Origin: Stomorhina lunata
Taxonomy: Eukaryota > Arthropoda > Insecta > Diptera > Rhiniidae
Direction: 5' to 3'
Assembly: GCA_933228675.1 (NCBI GenBank)
Contig: OW121741.1
Span: forward strand, 35,097,952 to 35,161,951
DNA length: 64,000 bases
Below the pieces are notes generated by a model. It was not told the origin of the DNA and did not search any database. It was given only the letters and a program-made list of their open reading frames with translations. The translations under genes and the position numbers were made by a program. Shown in pieces: positions 56,336-64,000 of this stretch (position 1 is its first letter; each line of letters starts with the position of its first letter).

Positions 56336-57204
56336 ATGGCCTAATCGGTTTATAAAAAGCTTAACAACTTTGAGGTTATTCGCCTGATTAAAAAAAAAAA
56401 ATGAAAAAAATGAAAACAAGTTTTATTAGGAACTAAATTCTTTTGTTATTTTGATACGCAAAAGGGCGTAACTACACTTCTAGTTCTTTTACAGGAGAAA
56501 CAAAAAACGTTATAACTTTTAAACTACAAGGAACATTGAATCCAAATTTTGGAATTGGGTCAACAAGCCATCAGCAAAGAAAAATCTAAAAACTAAAATA
56601 GTAAAAAGCGTTTAGTTTTTGAGCAATTGCGAAAAAGAGGGCTTAACGACATGTTCAATATTTTCTGGCTTAAGTATCATTCAAATTTTGAGCAAAAATT
56701 TGAAGCTTTCAAAATGCATAAAGTTTTCTGTCAATAATATATAGACTAGCCTTAAAACTAGTAACAGTTTATTTTCGAAACATAATTTAATGTAAAAATT
56801 TAAGCTTAAAATAATTTGAAATAGGATATACAGAGGCTTTTTTAAGAGTTATTTCAGAAATAACCCAGTAACTTTTAAACGGTTACAGATACTCAAATGG
56901 AATTTCTTATAGTTAGAACAGAGGAGCTTTAGAGTTGATCTGTAGATAAACAGGTCAATGTCCGGTAGGAAAGCCTTTCAAAAATCTTAGTCTCGTATAA
57001 TAATTTTTTATATGATAAGCAAAAAAAAAAAACATAATAACTTTTAAACTAAATGAAATATTAATTCCAAATTATTCCAACAGCAAAGATATTTCTGAAA
57101 GCTTAAATGCCAAAAAACGAAAAATTTTTAAATAATTGGAAAAAAACAAAAGGGCTTAATTACTGAATATTTTCTAAAACCAAAGGGGCTTAACTACAAT
57201 TTGC
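56336..57204. other. old duplicated AT-rich sequence
   Basis: Loose repetition of phrases such as ATAACTTTTAAACTA and GGGCTTAA(C/T) suggests an eroded repeat. No gene was recognised. Confidence 0.4.
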
Positions 57205-57750
57205 TAAATTTTGCTATCATACAAATATTTTCTCAAAACTTATATATTTAAGCTGTTTCCGTTAATTGGACTTATATGAGAGCTAGGGTCAAATGCGGAC
57301 CGAATATCTCGAAATTTGACAAATTGATTACAGTTGTTTTAGTGATTTATTGTCTCATTTAGTTCATTTTGAAAAAAGAGTGTGTATGGGAGCTATGGTC
57401 AATTGTGGACCGATTTCAACGACACTTGGTACAGTGATTTAAGATTATATAAGCATTATTTGCTTCGAATTTCATGAAAAAATATTGATATCTGTGGCCA
57501 ATATACCGATTCCGGGAAGTTGGACCTATGCGGGGTACCATAAATAATGGACCGATTTTGACGAATTTTGATAGCCATGGTCTAAATTTATCTTTAGTAT
57601 TGCCAGCCGTCCAGCCAGACGGACGGACGGACTGACATCTCTAAACCGACTCAGAAAGTGATTCTAAGCCCATTGGTATACTAAAAGATGGGTCTAAGAC
57701 AAATATTTATATGCGTTACATACATCAGCACAAACTTATAATGATATGCC
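57205..57750 (+). repeat. dispersed GACGGAC-tailed repeat, truncated copy
   Basis: Begins inside the family at AAATTTTGCTATCATACAAA. It includes GGGTCAAATGCGGACCGAAT and CCAGCCAGACGGACGGACGG, and ends AAGATGGGTCTAAGACAAAT..CATCAGCACAAACTTATAAT. Confidence 0.85.
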
Positions 57751-59110
57751 AATCTAAAGCGCAATATGTTTTCTTTTACTTGCTGTCAGGTCGTCTCCCG
57801 TGTTTTTTTTTTTTTTTTTTGTATATTAAAATGTTATAGGAAAATTGCAAAGGTACAATGAACAAAACATCTTTTCGCAATCTGATCGCGTTCTCAACAA
57901 ATTATGACAAATCCATAAAATAAAGAAGATAAAGACTACCAAAAATTCCAGATCAGATATGGATATCGAATCAGGCTTGAATTGAAACCAAATAATAAAT
58001 CAATAACCAAACCGAACCAAATTAAAATCTAGCAGAAAGACTTAGACATTATGACATCTAAAGTAATTTGGGAATTCGTAAATAGAACTTCTTTAAGAGT
58101 AATCTACCTTAACAAGAGAAAAAAACAAATACAATATTTCTTAAAAAAACTCAAAATCGTATCCAATTTTTTGCCGTTACAAGCTTGCAAATCCAACATG
58201 TAAAACGATAATCTAACTAAAACTTCCCTAATTTCGAAAGATATAAAAAGAAATGTAAAAACTCTTCTCCAAAATATAAAATACATTAAATAATTCCCTT
58301 TTTTCCCCCTAGTGACAAACCATATGCTCAAAAATTTAAATATGCCAATTTATTTTGTTGGCAAAAAAAAAAACAACAACCAGAAGAAGTAGCAACTCCA
58401 AACATATGGATTTACCACTAACAAACAACAGAAAAGAACCCCTCCAACTCAAGACCAAACAGTCAGTCAGTGCGAGTAGTTACTCCAAAGCATACAAACA
58501 TTTGATTTACAATCAAAATGTATATAAAAATATAAAAAGTATATAAAATATTATAATACTTTCTTGTGTTGGCAATTTTTTAAAGTGGTTTTGGAATAAA
58601 TGAACAAAAAGTCTTTTCATTTTATCCCTGTTTTTTTCATTCTGTATTTCTTTCTTTTTCTGCTCATTCTGTTTAAGAAGCAATTTGTTGGAGTTGGAGT
58701 GTGTTTGATTGCGTCTTGTATACAAATGAATATCACGTGCCTGTGAAGCTTAATGTTGATGTTGATGCAACAAACAACAATTTTGTGTGGAAAAGTTATG
58801 TTTTTGTTGTATTTAGATTGTTTCTGTTTTTTTTTGTGTTGATGCTTTATTTCTTCTTCTATTTCGTCTTCAACTCATCTACAACAGATGTTGCAATATG
58901 ATTTTTTTTTTTGTGTACAACATACAACAATAACAAGAAGTACATGAGCTGGAGCAAAAAGAAAAATAAAACAAGCATTGAAAATTTAAAGTTGGACGTG
59001 TGGAAGCTAAATGTGCCTGAGTATTTTATGTCTAAATGGCTTGTAGAGTACACAAACAGTAGGGTCTAGAATATTGTAAAAAAAAAAAACACCAAACACG
59101 ACTACAGAAT
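57751..59110. other. AT-rich spacer without recognisable gene
   Basis: Poly-T (about 57805-57822), A-rich and T-rich runs. Short frames on both strands are lysine- or phenylalanine-rich products of composition. Nothing identifiable. Confidence 0.4.
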
Positions 59111-62100
59111 AAAAGGTATATGACTACGAATAGAACTAGGAATAGGACTAAGAATAGAAATAGGACTAGTGACAGCAATAGGACTAAAACTGGGACTAGG
59201 AATAGGACTTGGAATAGGACTAGGAATAGGACTAGGAATAGGACTAGGAATAGGACTAGGAATAGGACTAGGAATAGGACTAGGAATAGGACTAGGAATA
59301 GGACCAGGAAAAGGAATAGCACTAGGACTAGGAATAGGACTAGGAATAGGACTAGGAATAGGACAAGGAATAGGACTAGGAATAGGAGTAGGAATTGGAA
59401 TAGGACTAGAAATAGGGATAGGTCTACGAATAGTACTAGGAATAGGACTAGGAATAAGACTAGGAATAGGACTAGGAATAGGACTAGGAATAGGAATAGG
59501 ACTAGGACTAGGACTAGGAATAGGACTAGGAATAGGAATAGGACTAGGAATAGGACTAGGAATAGGAATAGGAATAGGACTAGGAATAGGACTAGGACTA
59601 GGACTAGGAATAGGAATAGGAATAGGAATAGGAATAGGAATAGGAATAGGACTAGGAATAGGACTAGGAATAGGACTAGGAATAGGAATAGGACTAGGAA
59701 TAGGACTAGGAATAGGATTAGGAATAGGACTACGAATAGGACTAGGAATAGGACTAGGAATAGGACTAGTCCTAGCACGTGTACTAGGAGTAGGAATAGA
59801 ACTAGGACTAGGAATAGGAATAGGACTAGGAATAGGACTAGGAATTGAACTAGGAATAGGAATAGGAATAGGACTAGGAATAGGACTAGGACTAGGACTA
59901 GGACTAGGACTAGGACTAGGACTAGGACTAGGACTAGGACTAGGACTAGGACTAGGACTAGGACTAGGACTAGGACTAGGACTAGGACTAGGACTAGGAC
60001 TAGGACTAGGACTAGGACTAGGACTAGGACTAGGACTAGGACTAGGACTAGGACTAGGAATAGGAATAGGAATAGAAATAGGACTAGGACTAGGACTAGG
60101 ACTAGAAATAGGAATAGGAATAGGACTAGGACTAGGACTAGGACTAGGACTAGGACTAGGAATAGGAATAGGAATAGGAATAGGAATAGGAATAGGAATA
60201 GGACTAGGAATAGGAATAGGACTAGGAATAGGACTAGGAATAGAAATAGGACTAGGAATATAACTAGAAATATGACTAGGAATAGGACTTGAAATAGGAC
60301 TAGGAAAATGTCCAGGAATCGGACTAGAAATCGCACTAGGAATAGGACTGGGGATAGAACTTAGAATAGGACTAAGAATAGGACTGGAAATAGAACTAGG
60401 AATAGGCTGGGAATAGGACTAGGATTAGGAATAGGATTAGGAATAGGACTAGGAATAGGATTAGGAATAAGACAACGAATAGGAATAGGAAAAGGACTAG
60501 AAACAGGACTAGGAATAGGACTAAGAATTATAATTAGAATAGGACTAAGACTATTAACAGGACTTGGAATAAGACTTGGACTAGGGCTGGGAATAGGACT
60601 AGGAGTATGAATAGGGCGTGGAATAAGACTGGGAATGGGAATTGGACTGGAAATAGGATTAGGAATAGGACTTGGAATCGAACTAGGAATAGGACTGGGA
60701 ATAGGACTAAAAATAAGACTGGGAGTATAACTTAGAATAGGACTAGGAATAGAACTTGGAATAATAGGAATACGACATGGAATAGGATTAGGAATAGGAC
60801 TAGAAAAAAGGCTAGGTCTAGGAATAGTACTAGGAATAGGACCAGGAATAGGAATAGGACTAGGAATAGGACTAGGAACAGGACAAGGAATAGGACTAGG
60901 AATAGGACTACGAATAGGACTAGGAATAGGACTAGAAATAGGGATAGGTCTACGAATAGTACTAGGAATAGGACTAGGAATAAGACTAGGAATACGACTA
61001 GGAACAGGACTAGGAATAGGACTAGGAATAGGACTAAGAATAGGACTAGGAATAGGACTAGGAATAGGACTAGGAATAGGACTAGGATTAGGAGTAGGAA
61101 TAGGACTAGGAATAGGACTAGGAATAGGACTAGGAATAGGACTAGGAATAGGACTAGGAATAGGACTAGGAATAGGACTAGGAATAGGACTAGGAATAGG
61201 ACTAGGAATAGGACTAGGACTAGGACTAGGACTAGGACTAGGACTAGGACTAGGAATAGGACTAGGAATAGGAATAGGAATAGGAATAGGACTAGGACTA
61301 GGCATAGGACTAGGACTAGTACTAGTACTAGGAATAGGAATAGGACTAGGAATAGGACTAGGAATAGGACTAGGAATAGGACTAGGAATAGGACTAGGAA
61401 TAGGACTAGGAATAGGACTATGAATAGGACTAGGAATAGGACTAGGAATAGGACTAGGAATAGGACTAGGAATAGGACTAGGAATAGGACTACGAATAGG
61501 ACTAGGAATAGGACTAAGAATAGGAATAGGACTAGGACTAGGACTAGGAATAGGACTAGGAATAGGACTAGGACTAGGACTAGGACTAGGACTAGGACTA
61601 GGACTAGGACTAGGACTAGGACTAGGACTAGGACTAGGACTAGGACTAGGACTAGGACTAGGACTAGGACTAGGACTAGGACTAGGACTAGGACTAGGAC
61701 TAGGACTAGGACTAGGACTAGGACTAGGACTAGGACTAGGACTAGGACTAGGACTAGGACTAGGACTAGGACTAGGACTAGGACTAGGACTAGGACTAGG
61801 ACTAGGACTAGGACTAGGACAAGGACAAGGACTAGGACTAGGACTAGGACTAGGACTAGGACTAGGACTAGGACTAGGACTAGGACTAGGACTAGGACTA
61901 GGACTAGGACTAGGACTAGGACTAGGACAAGGACTAGGACTAGGACTAGGACTAGGACTAGGACTAGGACTAGGACTAGGACTAGGACTAGGACTAGGAC
62001 TAGGACTAGGACTAGGACTAGGACTAGGAATAGGACTAGGACTATTCCTTAGTCCTAATAGGACTAGGAATAGGACTAAGAATTATAATTAGAACTAAGA

Positions 62101-62400
62101 CTAAAGACTAAGACTATTAACAGGACTTGGAATAAGACTTGGACTAGGACTAGGACTTGGAATAGGACTAGGACTAGGAATAGGACTAGAACTAGGGCTA
62201 GGAATAGTAATAGGAATAGGATTAGGAATAGGACAAGAACAAATAATAAGACTGAGAATAGGACTAGGAATAGAAGTAGGAATGTGACTAGGAATAGGAC
62301 TTTGAAAAGGACCTGGAATGGGACGAGGAATAGGGCTAAAAATATGACATGAAATATGATTTGGAAGTAGACTAGGAAAAAAACTAGAAAAAGAAGAAGA
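59111..62400. repeat. GGACTA/GGAATA hexanucleotide array
   Basis: About 3.3 kb built from TAGGAC and TAGGAA hexamers. Pure (GGACTA)n tracts lie at about 59880-60058 (about 30 copies) and 61557-62030 (about 80 copies, with GACAAG interruptions near 61820 and 61927). The rest alternates GGACTA with GGAATA. Frames of up to 434 codons on both strands (RTRN, GLGI, LVLF or SPIP repeats) arise only because six is a multiple of three. Higher-order duplication is described under findings. Confidence 0.97.
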
Positions 62401-63200
62401 GGAATAGAACACGTCTTTCCCGGAACTATTTAAACTATTTCGGAAACGACTCCGATTAACCATTCTGACAACTTACTTTACTGAAGGCTACTATTTCCAT
62501 TTTCCTGCATCCTGCGCATTAAAACGTTTGCAGCTTAAAAAGTGGTCTTCTCTAGTAATAGGAAACATTTGCCCTGCAAATTTTTTTCTATTCATTTTCA
62601 ACTCAAGTAAATAAGTTTTTTGTGTTCCAAATACAAATTTTCCTTCTTTTTTTTGACGAAGTCAATACATTGATGATATGTACGTGAATACAAAAACAAA
62701 CACCCTTTGGATTCTTCACTAAATCTTTCAACTAATGCCAGTTTCAAAAACCCAACATCATCATCAACAGACTTTCGGATTTCGTTGATGTCGATGTTGG
62801 TATTGCTGCTGTTGCAGCTGGTTGTTATTGGTGCCTGTGTTTTGTTGTTGTGTTTTGTTGTAGCCACTAATGCCACTTTATTTGAGGTAAAAACATCACA
62901 ATGTTGTACAACACAGAATATTGAAAATTGAACATTGAATAATGGCAATGTGTAATGCAAATCTCGTAGGTTCTGGTTTTTGGTCTTATACCCTAAGTTT
63001 TCTTTTCACGTTTGAAAGCAGGCTTTTGCCTCATTGAATACTGATTTTGTAGTTTTAGTTTTTTATTTGCTACTTCCACTATTACTAATGCCAAGCCCAT
63101 AAAGGTATATTTTTGACTCATCAGTCCTATTTGTTTTTAGCTTTTCGTCGTCGTAGTTTTTTGTCTTTCGATGTTTTAGATTTCAAAGATTCGTGAGTTC
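62401..63200. other. spacer without recognisable gene
   Basis: Opposing short frames at 62598-62960 and 62707-62931 have no domain. Low-complexity GTTGTTG/GCTGCTG words lie at 62790-62860. No feature is supported. Confidence 0.4.
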
Positions 63201-63207
63201 TTTAAAC

Positions 63208-63260
63208 TTTTTTTTTGGGGGGGGGGGGGGGGGAATTCAAACTAGATTTTTTTTTTTTTT
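63208..63260. repeat. poly-T / poly-G(17) / poly-T tract
   Basis: Nine T, then 17 consecutive G (63217-63233), a 13-base spacer, then 14 T. Homopolymers this long are prone to sequencing and assembly error. Confidence 0.9.
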
Positions 63261-63621
63261 GTTATAAAGGGAAATCAATTTGTTTCGTTATTTTGCCAAA
63301 GTTAAGGCACAGAAAATAATATGAAGAAGAAAAAAAGTTTTTGTAAAGTAAAGGAAATTACTTTAGTGTTTGAAATTTGTTATAATCTTATAAATTAGTT
63401 GAGAAAGTGTTGGAATACATTTACTAAAGTTAGTGCTAACTAATCAGTTTGTGGAAATAATGATGAGTTTTATGTGACATAGTCAGGTTGTGGGATTAAA
63501 CGAAATGATATAAATAACTTTTGCAAATTTCTGACGTAACTGTGGCTTCGGTGACCCTTGACCTTATTCGATTAACATGGGAAGACAAGGTTTGTAAAAA
63601 AGTAGTAGTACCCGGGCTGAA
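63261..63621. other. spacer without recognisable gene
   Basis: AT-rich sequence, nothing identifiable. Confidence 0.4.
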
Positions 63622-63775
63622 ACTAATACTAGGAATAGGACTAGAAATATGACTAAGAATAGAACTAGAACTTAGAATAGAATTACGAATAGCTCTAAAA
63701 AGATGTCAAGGAATAGGACTAGGAATAGAACTTAGAATGGAAATAGGACTAGGAAAAGGATTAAGCCTAGAATAA
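63622..63775. repeat. decayed GGACTA/GGAATA outlier
   Basis: CTAATACTAGGAATAGGACT and similar hexamers with frequent substitutions, in the same orientation as the main array 1.2 kb upstream. Confidence 0.85.
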
Positions 63776-64000
63776 CAAATACATACTCAGTTAGCATTTT
63801 TGCAAAATTTTAATCAAATATGAGTCTTTTTTGAAAAGGTTTATCAAAATTTGGGACATCAAACATTTAATTAAAAAGTTGTACTGTAGTGTATTGCACT
63901 AAGAATCCCAATTTATTACAATTATTTATTATTGTAATAAATAGTTTTTTGATAAAACCAAAAAATGTTGGTGGGGAAACCTTTCCTCGACGCGTTTCGA
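63776..64000. other. window end, nothing recognised
   Basis: AT-rich sequence with a short inverted repeat (TTATTACAATTATT / AATAATTGTAATAA-like at about 63913-63943). No gene. Confidence 0.35.

Noticed and set aside
59032..62463. Very long open frames (up to 434 codons) on both strands with RTRN, GLGI, LVLF or SPIP repeats
   Set aside because: They exist because a 6-bp repeat never breaks frame. The same DNA is open in several frames on both strands, which no real gene explains.

Overview
The window looks like non-coding, repeat-saturated DNA from a higher (probably calyptrate/muscoid) fly. This is inferred from a DD41D rosa-type mariner, a DD34D mariner, a BED-finger hAT element, RNase H-bearing LINE remnants and a dispersed repeat with GACG/GACA tails of the sort common in fly genomes. 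I recognise no host exon, rRNA gene or functional tRNA gene. The only intact protein gene I can support is the hAT transposase at 36183-37976. Base composition is strongly AT-rich except for about 15.4-16.4 kb and the GGACTA array.

Layout. 0-4.3 kb: two arrays of a 31-bp AT-rich hairpin repeat around a degenerate ~175-bp tandem repeat. 4.9-8.2 kb: a SINE head, a 299-bp tandem duplication, a perfect 24-bp hairpin and a 1.48-kb terminal-inverted-repeat (TIR) composite element carrying tRNA-like modules. 8.7-10 kb: a rosa-like DD41D mariner. 10-18.4 kb: old degenerate repeats, tandem duplications and dispersed repeats with GACA microsatellites. 18.7-20.4 kb: a MITE and an inverted second copy of the TIR composite. 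22.1-24.7 kb: a MITE with ATCGAT termini, then LINE remnants. 24.8-26.2 kb: a 153-bp satellite. 27.3-29.2 kb: a hammerhead-ribozyme-bearing 462-bp tandem element. 29.2-30.5 kb: a broken DD34D mariner. 31.2-33.3 kb: a tandem tRNA-like SINE and a scrambled LINE. 34.7-39.4 kb: a dispersed repeat, then a 341-bp tandem repeat interrupted by the intact hAT. 41.5-56.1 kb: four more AT-rich short-unit arrays, two of them in mutually inverted orientation. 59.1-62.4 kb: a GGACTA/GGAATA hexanucleotide array with ~1.5-kb higher-order duplications.

The strongest candidate for an undescribed system is at 27330-29177. One inverted and nearly three direct copies of a 462-bp monomer are flanked by a 13-bp direct repeat. 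Every copy carries a motif folding as a type I hammerhead ribozyme: CTGATGA, stem II, GAA, a tiny palindromic stem III, a predicted AUC cleavage triplet and a 9-bp stem I. This is the architecture of a retrozyme (a non-coding retroelement spread through self-cleaved circular RNA), and the inverted 5' copy fits twin priming. A second notable signal is the hAT element. It is intact with perfect 8-bp target duplications, and its ends carry five ATCGAT motifs each, including TATCGATA, the site bound by the hAT-related host factor DREF.

The genes do not form a pathway. The window records nested insertion (hAT inside a tandem repeat, a dispersed repeat inside another tandem repeat) and recurrent satellite expansion, as expected of heterochromatin, a giant intron or a transposon graveyard.
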